A stretch of DNA of 64,000 nucleotides from Tagaea sp965279565. GTDB lineage: Bacteria > Pseudomonadota > Alphaproteobacteria > CACIAM-22H2. Location of the stretch: contig OZ257249.1 in assembly GCA_965279565.1 (NCBI GenBank), forward strand, positions 682,001 to 746,000, written 5' to 3'. A program made the position numbers and the translations under genes. The notes under the pieces were generated by a model that had not been told where the DNA came from, made no database searches, and saw only the letters and a list, made by a program, of their open reading frames with translations. Numbering within the stretch: position 1 is the stretch's first letter; each line of letters opens with the position of its first letter. Positions 9,023 to 17,388 of the stretch are shown here, piece after piece.

Positions 9023-10198
9023 TCAGGCCGCCTTCGCCGCCTTGCGCGACAGCGTCTGCTCGACGAGCGTGGCCCAGTAGGAGGCGCCGACGGGCAGGAT
9101 GTCGTCGTTGAAGTCGTATTTGGGATTGTGCAGCGAGGCGGTCGCCCCGTTGCCGACGAACACGTAGGCGCCCGGCTTCGCCTCGAGCATGAAGGCGAAA
9201 TCCTCCGAACCCATCGTCATGATGCCGTCGGTCGTGACCTGGTCGGCACCCGCGACCTCGCGCATCGCGGCGGCGGCGATCTCGACCTCGGCCGGCGTGT
9301 TGACCAGCGGCGGATAGCCATGGTCGTAGTCGAGCTTCATCTCGCAGCCCATCGCCTGCGCGATGCCACCGGCGATGCGCTGCATGGCGGCGGGCAGGCC
9401 CGCGCGGACCTTGGGGTCGAACGCGCGGATCGTGCCGCGCAGCACGCACTCGTTCGGGATGACGTTGTAGGCCTCGCCCGCATGGATCTGCGTGACGCTG
9501 ACGACGACGGCGTCGATCGGATTGGTCTCGCGCGACGCGATGGTCTGCAGCGCCGTGACGATCTGGGCCGCACACACGACCGGGTCGACGCCGCGATGCG
9601 GCATGGCGCCGTGCGTGCCGAGGCCGCGCACGACGATGTCGAACTTGTCGGCCGACGCCATCATCGGGCCCGGGCGCACAGAGAACCTGCCGGCCTCGAT
9701 GCCCGGCCAGTTGTGCATGCCGTAGACGCTTTCGACCGGGAACTTGTCGAACAGGCCCTCCTCGACCATCACCTTGCCGCCGCCGCCGCCCTCTTCGGCG
9801 GGCTGGAAGATGAAATGGACCGTGCCGTCGAAGTTGCGCGTCTCGGCGAGGTACTTCGCCGCACCCAGCAGCATCGCGGTGTGACCATCGTGCCCGCACG
9901 CATGCATGCGGCCGGCGTTGAGCGACTTGTGGGCGAAGCCGTTGTCCTCGCCCATCGGCAGCGCGTCCATGTCGGCGCGCAGGCCGATCGCGCGCGACGA
10001 ATTGCCTGCGCGCAGCGTGCCGACCACGCCGGTCGTGGCGAGGCCGCGGTGGATCTCGATCCCGAACGACTTGAGCCGTGCGGCGACGAGGTCGGCGGTG
10101 CGGTTCTCCTCGAAGCAGAGCTCGGGATAGGCGTGGATCTCCCGGCGCCACGCCTTCATGTCGTCGTGGAAGGCGGCGACGCGATTTATGACCGGCAT
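9023..10198 (-). CDS. M20D-family amidohydrolase (hippurate hydrolase-like)
   Basis: 391 residues of the zinc-dependent M20D peptidase/aminoacylase family. Visible metal and catalytic features are RADMDALP near residue 75, MHACGHDGHTAML near 100 and PAEEGGGG near 133. THGAMPH and GSEDFAFML lie in the later half. Such enzymes hydrolyse N-acyl or N-aryl amino acids in the cytoplasm; the substrate cannot be told from sequence. The ATG at 10198 follows a GGAG. It lies between two cob blocks on the opposite strand to cobM, with no evident link to B12. Confidence 0.88.
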   Translation of the reverse strand: MPVINRVAAFHDDMKAWRREIHAYPELCFEENRTADLVAARLKSFGIEIHRGLATTGVVGTLRAGNSSRAIGLRADMDALPMGEDNGFAHKSLNAGRMHACGHDGHTAMLLGAAKYLAETRNFDGTVHFIFQPAEEGGGGGKVMVEEGLFDKFPVESVYGMHNWPGIEAGRFSVRPGPMMASADKFDIVVRGLGTHGAMPHRGVDPVVCAAQIVTALQTIASRETNPIDAVVVSVTQIHAGEAYNVIPNECVLRGTIRAFDPKVRAGLPAAMQRIAGGIAQAMGCEMKLDYDHGYPPLVNTPAEVEIAAAAMREVAGADQVTTDGIMTMGSEDFAFMLEAKPGAYVFVGNGATASLHNPKYDFNDDILPVGASYWATLVEQTLSRKAAKAA

Positions 10199-10227
10199 GG
10201 GGGGAACTCCGTTGGGGGAAGACGTCG

Positions 10228-10788
10228 TCAGCGGGGGGCGTTGTTTCGGCGCAGGAAGTCGACGACCTGCCGGCGGTTCGCCGCTTCGGCATGCGCGAAG
10301 GCGGTGCGGCCGGTCACGTCGGTGCGCGCAAGATCCGCACCCGCCTTGACCAGGATCTCGACGGTCGGCAGATGGCCTTCCCGCGCGGCGATCATCGTGG
10401 CGGTCTGGCCGGTTCCGCGCTCGTCGATATTGACGTTCGCGCGCGCGTCGACCAGCAGCCGGACGATCGCGGTGTGGCCGCGCTCGGCGGCCCACATCAG
10501 CGCTGTGCGGTTGGTACGGTCGCGCGTGTCGGGATTGGCCTTGGCCTCGAGCAGGATGCGCACCGCTTCGGTATGTCCGTTGGCGGCCGCGTTCGTGATG
10601 GCGGGCCGGTATTCGAGATCGAGCTGGTTGGGCGACACGTTGGCGGCGAGTTGTGCACGCAGCGCATCGATGTTGCCGTCGCGCGCGGCCTCGGCCAGCG
10701 GCCGGCGCTGCAGGATCTCGATCTTGAACTGCGCGGCCGCGAAGCCGGGTGCCAAGGCCAGAAACAGGAGGACGAGCCAGAAACGCAT
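10228..10788 (-). CDS. Exported ankyrin-repeat protein
   Basis: 186 residues. An N-terminal signal peptide (MRFWLVLLFLALAPGFAAA) is followed by about four ankyrin repeats, recognisable by AITNAAANGHTEAVRILLEA, TALMWAAERGHTAIVRLLVD and ATMIAAREGHLPTVEILVKAG. It probably serves as a periplasmic protein-binding scaffold; partner unknown. It begins 7 nt after the stop of cobK on the same strand and so may be transcribed with cbiD-cobK, although it has no known role in cobalamin synthesis. Confidence 0.82.
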   Translation of the reverse strand: MRFWLVLLFLALAPGFAAAQFKIEILQRRPLAEAARDGNIDALRAQLAANVSPNQLDLEYRPAITNAAANGHTEAVRILLEAKANPDTRDRTNRTALMWAAERGHTAIVRLLVDARANVNIDERGTGQTATMIAAREGHLPTVEILVKAGADLARTDVTGRTAFAHAEAANRRQVVDFLRRNNAPR

Positions 10789-10795
10789 GGCCCGA

Positions 10796-11560
10796 TTAGA
10801 TGGACGAAGGCGGTCCGCGGTCAAGCCCCAGCGTCGCCCGGACCCAGTCGAGCGCCTCGCCCGGCCCGCCGGCATACGGACCGGGCGGCGGGGCCGGGCG
10901 GCGCAGCAGGACGACCGGCAGGCCGAGATTGCGCGCCGCGTCGAGCTTGGCCCTGGCGCCGTCGCCGCCGCTGGCCTTCGCGACGATCGCATCGACGCGC
11001 CGGGCGGCGAAAAGCGCGCGCTCGGCATCGCGCGAAAACGGGCCGCGCTGGACGAGCACCTCGGCCGCCGGCAGCCCTTCGGCCGGCCCCGGTTCGGCCC
11101 GGCGCACGACGAAATCGAGATCGAGATCCGCGAAAGGCGCAAGCCCGTCGGCGAAGGCAACGAAGATCCGGCGGCCCATTGCCGGCAGCAGGCGCGCGGC
11201 CTGCGCGACGTCGTCGACGAAGATCCAGCGGTCGCCATCGACCTGCGTCCACTCCGGCCGCACCACGGCAAGGCGGGGCACGCCGGCATCGCCGCACGCC
11301 GCAACGGCGTTGGCCGACATGCGCACGGCGAACGGATGCGTGGCATCGATGCAGGCGGCAATACTCTCTGCACGCAGATACGCGGCAAGCCCCGCGGGTC
11401 CGCCGTAACCGCCGCTGCGCATGCGCGCCTGCGTGCGCGCCGGCGCACTTGTCCGTCCGGCAAGCGACAGGACCGCGTCGAACCCTCCGGCGACAAGCGC
11501 ATCGGCAAGCTCGCGCGCCTCTTGGGTTCCGCCCAGCACGAGGATGCGCGGTGCGCTCAA
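10796..11560 (-). CDS. cobK: Precorrin-6A / cobalt-precorrin-6A reductase
   Basis: 254 residues. ILVLGGTQEARELADAL at the N-terminus, IDATHPFAVRMSANA and the C-terminal AKASGGDGARAKLDAAR are the CobK/CbiJ signatures. It reduces the macrocycle at C18-C19 with NAD(P)H. No ATG precedes the first motif. The start is the TTG at 11558-11560, which overlaps the TGA of cbiD (TTGA), giving a standard N-terminus. This is one of three TTGA couplings in the window. A longer frame reaching to 12460 is the shadow of cbiD. Confidence 0.9.
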   Translation of the reverse strand: MSAPRILVLGGTQEARELADALVAGGFDAVLSLAGRTSAPARTQARMRSGGYGGPAGLAAYLRAESIAACIDATHPFAVRMSANAVAACGDAGVPRLAVVRPEWTQVDGDRWIFVDDVAQAARLLPAMGRRIFVAFADGLAPFADLDLDFVVRRAEPGPAEGLPAAEVLVQRGPFSRDAERALFAARRVDAIVAKASGGDGARAKLDAARNLGLPVVLLRRPAPPPGPYAGGPGEALDWVRATLGLDRGPPSSI

Positions 11561-12657
11561 GGTCCCGCCCGCCCGACAAGCTCGCCGGCCCGGTCGACGA
11601 CGATTACGTCGAGCGCCACGCCGCTGCCCGCGATCGGTGCGGCGACCGCGAGCGCCCCGCGCGCGACCGCGTCGCCGATGGCGATTCCTGCGCGCCGCGC
11701 GTCGGCAAGGACGGCGCCGGCCGACGCATCCCCGCCGGCGCGCGCAACCAGATCGTCCGGCGCGCCGAGTCCGGCGAGCATTCCGGCAAGATGCGAATTG
11801 TCCACGCGGCTGCGCGAGGAATGCAGGTCCATCGCACCCGCCGCGAGCTTGGCGAGCTTGGCGAAGCCGCCCGCGAGCGTCACGCGCGCCACCGGCTTCT
11901 CGCGCAGGTACTTGAGCGTGCCGCCGGCGAAATCGCCCATATCGATCAGCGCGTGATCGGGCAGGCCGTAGAGCTTCTGCACGAAGGCCTCGGACGTGGA
12001 CCCGGTCGCCGCCGCGACATGGCCAAGGCCGGTCGCGCGCGCCACGTCGATGCCGCGATGGATCGAGTGGATCCAGGCCGCGCACGAATAAGGCGTGACG
12101 ATGCCGGTGGTTCCCAGCACGGAAAGCCCGCCGACGATGCCCAGCCGCAAATTGAGCGTCTTTGCCGCAAGGGCCGCTCCGCCCGGGATCGAGACCGTGA
12201 CGCGCCAGTCGACGGGCCCGCCGAACAGCGCATGCACTTCGGCAAGTGCGGCGGCGATCATGCCGCGCGGCCCCGGGTTGATCGCGGGCTCGCCCACGCC
12301 CAGCGGAAGGCCGGGCCGCGTGATCGTGCCGACACCTTCGCCCGCGACGAACGCAAGGCCCGAGCCGGCAGGTGCCGGCTCCAGCCGCGTGCGGATCTGC
12401 GCGCCGTGCGTGACGTCGGGGTCGTCGCCGGCGTCCTTGACGATGCCCGCCTCGGCCCATCCCGGCCCCGTCGCTGGTGCTACCACCGCGAATTCAGGGG
12501 TCTGACCCTTCGGCAGGCGGATCGTCACGCGCGACGGCATACGCCCGGTCGCCAGCGCCTCGCCGGCCGCGCGCGCGGCGGCGGCGGCACAGGCACCGGT
12601 CGTCCAGCCGCTGCGCAGCGGGCCCTCAGGTTTGGGCGGAAGTTCGTCTTCTGCCAT
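11557..12657 (-). CDS. cbiD: Cobalt-precorrin-5B C1-methyltransferase CbiD
   Basis: 366 residues. RSGWTTGACAAAAARAA near residue 16, GEGVGTITRPGL, GEPAINPGPR and TGIVTPYS are CbiD hallmarks. It adds the C1 methyl from SAM in the oxygen-independent pathway and has no counterpart of the same fold in the aerobic route, so it is strong evidence for early cobalt insertion. It is head-to-head with cobA (49 nt between start codons), which may be a shared promoter region. cobK follows with an overlapping TTG start. Confidence 0.95.
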   Translation of the reverse strand: MAEDELPPKPEGPLRSGWTTGACAAAAARAAGEALATGRMPSRVTIRLPKGQTPEFAVVAPATGPGWAEAGIVKDAGDDPDVTHGAQIRTRLEPAPAGSGLAFVAGEGVGTITRPGLPLGVGEPAINPGPRGMIAAALAEVHALFGGPVDWRVTVSIPGGAALAAKTLNLRLGIVGGLSVLGTTGIVTPYSCAAWIHSIHRGIDVARATGLGHVAAATGSTSEAFVQKLYGLPDHALIDMGDFAGGTLKYLREKPVARVTLAGGFAKLAKLAAGAMDLHSSRSRVDNSHLAGMLAGLGAPDDLVARAGGDASAGAVLADARRAGIAIGDAVARGALAVAAPIAGSGVALDVIVVDRAGELVGRAGP

Positions 12658-12706
12658 GGTTTCAGTAGGCTAGCATCGACCGTCCGGGGCGGATAGACTG
12701 GGCCCG

Positions 12707-13552
12707 ATGGACACGCTCGGTCTGGAAATGCCGGAATTCGCGCCCGGCTCCGTCTGGTTGGTGGGTGCCGGCCCGGGCGATCCGGGCCTGCTGTCGCTGC
12801 ATGGGCTGCACGCGCTGCGCAACGCCGACATCGTCGTCTACGACGCGCTGGTCGATTCCCGGATCCTGAAGCTGGCCCGGAGCGGCGCCGCGCTCGAATT
12901 CGCCGGCAAGCGCGGCGGCAAGCCCAGCCCCCGGCAGCGCGACATTTCGCACCGGCTGATCGAACTGGCGCGCGAAGGCCTCCGGGTCCTCCGCCTGAAG
13001 GGCGGCGACCCGTTCGTCTTCGGGCGCGGCGGCGAGGAAGCGCTGACCCTCGCCGGCGCCAAGGTGCCGTTCCGCATCGTGCCGGGCATCACGTCGGGCA
13101 TCGGCGGTCTCGCTTATGCGGGCATCCCCGTCACGCACCGCGACACGAACCAGTCGGTCACCTTCGTGACCGGCCACGGCGTGACCGGCGACGTGCCGGA
13201 CGGGCTCGACTGGGAAGCGCTCGCGCGCGCCGCACCGACGGTCGTCTTCTACATGGCGCTCAAGCATCTCGACCGCATCGCGCAGCTGCTGGTCGGCGGC
13301 GGACGCGACGCGGGCACGCCGGCCGCGATCGTCTCGCGCGCCAGCACGCCCGAGCAGCGCGTGCTTGAGACGACGCTGGGATCGGCCGCACGCGACGCCG
13401 CGGCCGCGAATCTGGAACCGCCGGCGCTTTTCGTCGTCGGCGAAGTGGTGCGCCTGCGTGCCGGCCTCGACTGGCTGGGTGCGGCGCAAGGACGGATACT
13501 CGATTCGAACCCGCTGGGCCTCGACGGCCGCGGCACGGCCGAATCGGCATGA
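12707..13552 (+). CDS. cobA: Uroporphyrinogen-III C-methyltransferase (SUMT)
   Basis: 281 residues, a stand-alone SUMT without the N-terminal CysG dehydrogenase/ferrochelatase part. It converts uroporphyrinogen III to precorrin-2 with two SAM. Motifs are WLVGAGPGDPGLLSLHG (residue ~18), DALVD, LRLKGGDPFVFGRGGEE, PGITSGIGG and VFYMALKHLD. Because CbiX needs sirohydrochlorin, a separate precorrin-2 dehydrogenase is required, and I find none in this window. The stop overlaps an ATG of the downstream lipoprotein frame. Confidence 0.96.
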   Translation: MDTLGLEMPEFAPGSVWLVGAGPGDPGLLSLHGLHALRNADIVVYDALVDSRILKLARSGAALEFAGKRGGKPSPRQRDISHRLIELAREGLRVLRLKGGDPFVFGRGGEEALTLAGAKVPFRIVPGITSGIGGLAYAGIPVTHRDTNQSVTFVTGHGVTGDVPDGLDWEALARAAPTVVFYMALKHLDRIAQLLVGGGRDAGTPAAIVSRASTPEQRVLETTLGSAARDAAAANLEPPALFVVGEVVRLRAGLDWLGAAQGRILDSNPLGLDGRGTAESA

Positions 13553-13566
13553 AGGGGGAAGTCACG

Positions 13567-13866
13567 ATGCGTCGGTTAGCGTTGCTTGCTGCGGTTTCCG
13601 CGGCGCTGGCACTTTCGGCGTGCGAATCGCGCACGTCGTGGATCAAGGAAAGTGCGGGCCCGGGCCAGCTCGAATACGACCAGCAGGAATGCCGGCGCGG
13701 TGCGAGCGACTACGGCTTCGCCGATCGCGGCGAGTACGGCGCCGAAAGCGGGCGGCCGGGCTCCTCGTCGATGGCGGCCGAGGACTATCGCCGCTGCATG
13801 GAGCGGCGCGGCTGGCGGCGCGAACGCCAACCCGACATGCGGGCCGGCACGCAGCGCGCGACTTGA
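13567..13866 (+). CDS. Small lipoprotein nested between cobA and cobB
   Basis: 99 residues. MRRLALLAAVSAALALSAC is a signal peptide with a lipobox ending at Cys19. The mature part has a spaced pair of cysteines in a DQQECRRG ... YRRCMERRGW arrangement seen in many small alphaproteobacterial lipoproteins of unknown function. A GGGGAAG lies 6 nt before this ATG. An in-frame ATG at 13549 overlaps the cobA stop but would add six residues before the signal peptide. Its stop overlaps the TTG of cobB. Membership of the cob operon is therefore clear, but function is unknown. Confidence 0.8.
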   Translation: MRRLALLAAVSAALALSACESRTSWIKESAGPGQLEYDQQECRRGASDYGFADRGEYGAESGRPGSSSMAAEDYRRCMERRGWRRERQPDMRAGTQRAT

Positions 13867-15194
13867 GCGCCACGCCGGGCCTGATCCTCGCCGCACCCGC
13901 TTCGGGCAGCGGCAAGACCACGCTGGCGCTGGGGCTTCTGCGCGCATATGCCCGGCGCGGCCTGCGCGTCTCGCCGGCGAAGACAGGCCCCGACTATATC
14001 GATCCGACGTTCCACGCGGCCGCGGCGAGGCGTGCGGGCCGCAATCTCGATCCCTGGGCGATGCGCCCGGCCACGCTCGACGCCCTTCTCGGCACGCTCG
14101 CCCACGACGCCGATCTCGTGCTGTGCGAAGGCGTGATGGGCCTGTTCGACGGGATCGACGCGCGCGGCACGGGTTCGACGGCCGATCTCGCGGCGCGCAC
14201 CGGTTGGCCGGTCGTGCTCGTCGTCGATGCGCGCGGGCTTGCCGCATCGGCAGGACCGCTCGTTTCGGGTTTCGTGCGCGCACGCGCCGACCTGCGCTTT
14301 GCCGGCGTGGTGTTCAACCGCACGGGCGGGCCTTCGCATGTGGCGCTGCTGCGCGAAGCGCTTGCCCTCGCCTGCCCCGAAATTCCCTGCCTCGGTGCGA
14401 TTCCGCGCGCGGCCGGCCTGCAATTGCCCGAACGCCATCTCGGGCTCGTGCCCGCAGGCGAGACGCCCGCACTCGAAGAATTTCTCGAACACGCGGCAGA
14501 CGCCTGTGCGGCGGGCATCGATCTCGACGCGCTCGTCTCGGCCGCCGCACCGGCGCGCGGTGCCGTGGACGGCGGCGTACTGCCGCTCGCCCCGCTCGGC
14601 CAGCGCATCGCGGTCGCGCGCGATGCCGCGTTCGTCTTCGCCTATCCCGCGACGCTCGAAGGCTGGCACGCGGCCGGGGCCGAGATCTCGTTCTTCTCGC
14701 CGCTCGCCGACGAAGCACCCGACGCGGCGAGCGATGCCGTCTTCCTTCCCGGCGGCTATCCCGAACTGCATGCCGGCCGCCTCGCCGCCGCGACCCGATT
14801 CAAGGATTCCGTCGCCCGGCACCGCGGAACGGTCTATGGCGAGTGCGGCGGCTACATGGCGCTGGGCACGGGGCTTGTCGATGCCGGCGGCGCACGTCAT
14901 GCGATGATCGGCCTGCTGCCGCTCGAAACGTCGTTCGCCGCACGCCGGCTGCACCTGGGCTATCGCGCGGCGAGGCTGCTCGGCGACGGCCCGCTCGGCC
15001 GTGCGGGTGCCGCATTCCGCGGCCACGAGTTCCATTATGCGACGATCCTGTCCGAAGGGGGCGAGGCGCCGCTGTTCGATCTCAGCGACGCGCGCGACAA
15101 TCCGCTAGGATCGGCAGGCCGCCGAGTCGGGCGAGTCGCGGGATCGTTCGTGCACCTGATCGACCGCGCTGGACATTCGACGGCAGCCGACTAA
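13863..15194 (+). CDS. cobB: Cobyrinate a,c-diamide synthase (CobB/CbiA)
   Basis: 443 residues starting at the TTG that overlaps the preceding TGA (TTGA). The N-terminal ATPase domain has APASGSGKTT (P-loop, residues 11-20) and TGPDYIDP. The C-terminal glutamine amidotransferase has the nucleophile Cys328 in YGECGGYMALG and FRGHEFHYA near the end. It amidates carboxylates a and c of (cobalt-)cobyrinic acid with glutamine and ATP, preparing the substrate of CobO. In the cobalt-early route the proper name is CbiA. No upstream ATG in frame fits the family N-terminus. Confidence 0.94.
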   Translation: MSATPGLILAAPASGSGKTTLALGLLRAYARRGLRVSPAKTGPDYIDPTFHAAAARRAGRNLDPWAMRPATLDALLGTLAHDADLVLCEGVMGLFDGIDARGTGSTADLAARTGWPVVLVVDARGLAASAGPLVSGFVRARADLRFAGVVFNRTGGPSHVALLREALALACPEIPCLGAIPRAAGLQLPERHLGLVPAGETPALEEFLEHAADACAAGIDLDALVSAAAPARGAVDGGVLPLAPLGQRIAVARDAAFVFAYPATLEGWHAAGAEISFFSPLADEAPDAASDAVFLPGGYPELHAGRLAAATRFKDSVARHRGTVYGECGGYMALGTGLVDAGGARHAMIGLLPLETSFAARRLHLGYRAARLLGDGPLGRAGAAFRGHEFHYATILSEGGEAPLFDLSDARDNPLGSAGRRVGRVAGSFVHLIDRAGHSTAAD

Positions 15195-15246
15195 GTTGAC
15201 CGTCCGCGAAGGAGCCCCCGCTCCGACGCCCCGGTCTGGGGGACCA

Positions 15247-16473
15247 ATGCTCTACCACCTCTACGACATGCAGCAGACGCTCCTGACGCCCGTGCGGCTG
15301 ACCGCGGAAGCCGTCCAGAACGCCTTCAGCCATCCCCTGATGCCGGTTTCCTACACGCGCTTCGGCCGCGCGATGGCTGCGGGTGCGGAAATGGTCGAGC
15401 GCGCGACGCGCCGCTACGGCAAGCCCGCCTTCCGCCTCGACACGGTCGCCATCGACGGGGTCGACGTGCCCGTCGTCGAGGAAGTCGTCCATTCGAAGCC
15501 GTTCTGCGACCTGCTGCATTTCCGCCGCGACACGGCCACCGGGCGCGCCGATCCGGTCGTGCTGGTCGTCGCCCCGATGTCGGGCCATTACGCCACGCTG
15601 CTGCGCGGCACGGTCGAAGCGCTGCTGCCCGACCACGACGTCTACATCACCGACTGGGTGAACGCCGCACTCGTGCCGATGATCGAGGGCGACAGCTTCG
15701 ATCTCGACGACTATGTCGACTACCTGATCGAGTTCATGGAGCATCTGGGTCCCGAGACGCACCTGATCGCCGTGTGCCAGCCCTCGGTCCCGGTCATGGC
15801 GGCGGTGTCGCTGATATCCGCACTCGATCCGGCCGCGGCACCGCGTTCGATGACGCTGATGGGTGGCCCCGTCGACACGCGCGTCAACCCCACGAAGGTC
15901 AACAGGCTGGCCGAAGAACGCTCGATCGAATGGTTCGAGCGTTCGGTCGTCACGACCGTGCCGCCGACCTATCCGGGCTTCATGCGCCGCGTCTATCCGG
16001 GATTCATCCAGCTCTCGGGATTCATGAGCATGAATCTCGACCGACATGTCGGTTCGGCGATGAAGCAGTTCCAGCATCTCGTGCGCGGCGACGGGCTCGG
16101 CGCGCAGGGCCATCGCGAGTTCTACGACGAGTACCTGTCGGTCATGGATCTCGACGCGGCGTTCTACCTGCAGACGGTCAAGGTCGCCTTCCAGGACCAT
16201 GCGCTGCCGACCGGCACATGGGTGTCGCGCGGCCGCCGGGTCGATCCGGGCGCCATCCGCAACACCGCCCTGATGACGGTCGAAGGCGAGCTCGACGACA
16301 TCTCGGGCGTCGGCCAGACCTTCGCGGCGCACGCGCTGTGCGCGAACCTGCCGGCCGACAAGCGCCGACACTGGCTGCAGAAGGATGTCGGCCACTACGG
16401 CATCTTCAACGGCCGTCGCTGGCGTACCGAGATCCTGCCGCAGGTGCGCGGCTTCATCCGCGAGAACCGCTAG
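15247..16473 (+). CDS. phaZ: Intracellular polyhydroxyalkanoate depolymerase PhaZ
   Basis: 408 residues from the ATG at 15247, preceded by GGGGGA. An upstream TTG in frame at 15196 would add 17 proline-rich residues that I do not favour. MLYHLYDMQQ is the standard start of the family. The alpha/beta-hydrolase nucleophile is Cys177 in AVCQPS, as in Ralstonia PhaZ1. The acid lies in VEGELDDISG and the histidine in KDVGHYGIF. It degrades stored polyhydroxybutyrate granules in the cytoplasm, implying that the organism accumulates PHA. It is 52 nt behind cobB. Confidence 0.94.
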   Translation: MLYHLYDMQQTLLTPVRLTAEAVQNAFSHPLMPVSYTRFGRAMAAGAEMVERATRRYGKPAFRLDTVAIDGVDVPVVEEVVHSKPFCDLLHFRRDTATGRADPVVLVVAPMSGHYATLLRGTVEALLPDHDVYITDWVNAALVPMIEGDSFDLDDYVDYLIEFMEHLGPETHLIAVCQPSVPVMAAVSLISALDPAAAPRSMTLMGGPVDTRVNPTKVNRLAEERSIEWFERSVVTTVPPTYPGFMRRVYPGFIQLSGFMSMNLDRHVGSAMKQFQHLVRGDGLGAQGHREFYDEYLSVMDLDAAFYLQTVKVAFQDHALPTGTWVSRGRRVDPGAIRNTALMTVEGELDDISGVGQTFAAHALCANLPADKRRHWLQKDVGHYGIFNGRRWRTEILPQVRGFIRENR

Positions 16474-16476
16474 GCG

Positions 16477-17388
16477 CTAGCGCCGTCCCGCGCGCGTGAC
16501 CAGCGCCAGCCCCGCGAAGATCGACGCCATCGACGCCCAGACATAGGCGCTGTGCGTCTCGCCGAACAGCAGCCAGCCCCAGAACACGCCGGCGAGCGTC
16601 ACGATGAAGCCGGTCTGGCTGAAGAAGACCGGACCGGCGATGCGCATCGCCTCGAAGAACAGCAGCGAGCCGAACCCGGCCAGCACGCACTGGACGAGCA
16701 GGGCCCAGTCGCCCGGGCCCTGCGGCGGCAGCGGCAGGTGGGGCGCCCCCAGGACCAGCGCCACCGGAAGGATGCAGACGGCCGAGCCGAGCTGCATGCT
16801 GGCGGCGAGCGCCACCGAATCGACGTCGGCCGGGCGGGCGCGCGCGATGTAGACGTTCGACAGCGCGTAGAAGAACGGCACGAACAGGCACAGCGCCACC
16901 CACGGCGTCATTTCCGGGTCGGGCAGGCTGGCACGCGGCCCCAGCACCAGCAGCGCGCCGAACAGCCCGAAGCCGATCCCGAGCAGGCGCAGATTGTGCC
17001 GCTTCTCCATGCCGATCGCCCAGGCCATCGCGTAGGTGATCACCGGCGACAGCGTGTTGAGCACGGCTGCGAGCCCCGCCGGTACGTGGCTGACGACGAG
17101 GGCCGCGATCGAGTTCGGGATCGAGACGGCCGTCGCACCCGCCAGCAGGGCGTAGACGGCGAAGTCGCGGCGCAGCGGAACCTTGGCGCCGCGAAAGCGG
17201 GCGACGATCGCCAGAAGCGTTCCGGCCGAGATCGACGTCGCGAGCGTGAAGCCGAGCGGGTGAATTCCCCCTTGCATGGCGACCTTCGCCATCGAAAACT
17301 GCAGCCCCCAGACCAGCCCCATGCAAAGCATGTAGAAAAGGGCGAGATAGAGTCTGGAACCGTGAAGCGGGGGAGAGGATTCGGCCAT
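16477..17388 (-). CDS. EamA/DMT-family exporter
   Basis: 303 residues with about ten hydrophobic helices arranged as two EamA halves (start LALFYMLCMGLVWGLQF; second half FVPFFYALSNVYIA). These proteins export small metabolites or amino acids; the substrate cannot be predicted. Its ATG shares two bases with the ATG of the divergent gene at 17387, so its own upstream signals must lie inside that gene. I see no clear Shine-Dalgarno there. The stop is 3 nt from the stop of phaZ on the other strand. Confidence 0.85.
   Translation of the reverse strand: MAESSPPLHGSRLYLALFYMLCMGLVWGLQFSMAKVAMQGGIHPLGFTLATSISAGTLLAIVARFRGAKVPLRRDFAVYALLAGATAVSIPNSIAALVVSHVPAGLAAVLNTLSPVITYAMAWAIGMEKRHNLRLLGIGFGLFGALLVLGPRASLPDPEMTPWVALCLFVPFFYALSNVYIARARPADVDSVALAASMQLGSAVCILPVALVLGAPHLPLPPQGPGDWALLVQCVLAGFGSLLFFEAMRIAGPVFFSQTGFIVTLAGVFWGWLLFGETHSAYVWASMASIFAGLALVTRAGRR

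Noticed and set aside
12707..13552. cobA read as full siroheme synthase CysG
   Set aside because: The N-terminal NAD-dependent dehydrogenase/ferrochelatase domain is missing; only the SUMT domain is present.
1..15194. Cobalamin riboswitch in the cob locus
   Set aside because: I looked in all visible intergenic stretches (none longer than ~55 nt) and found no B12-box-like sequence or room for the element. One may precede cobO beyond the left edge.
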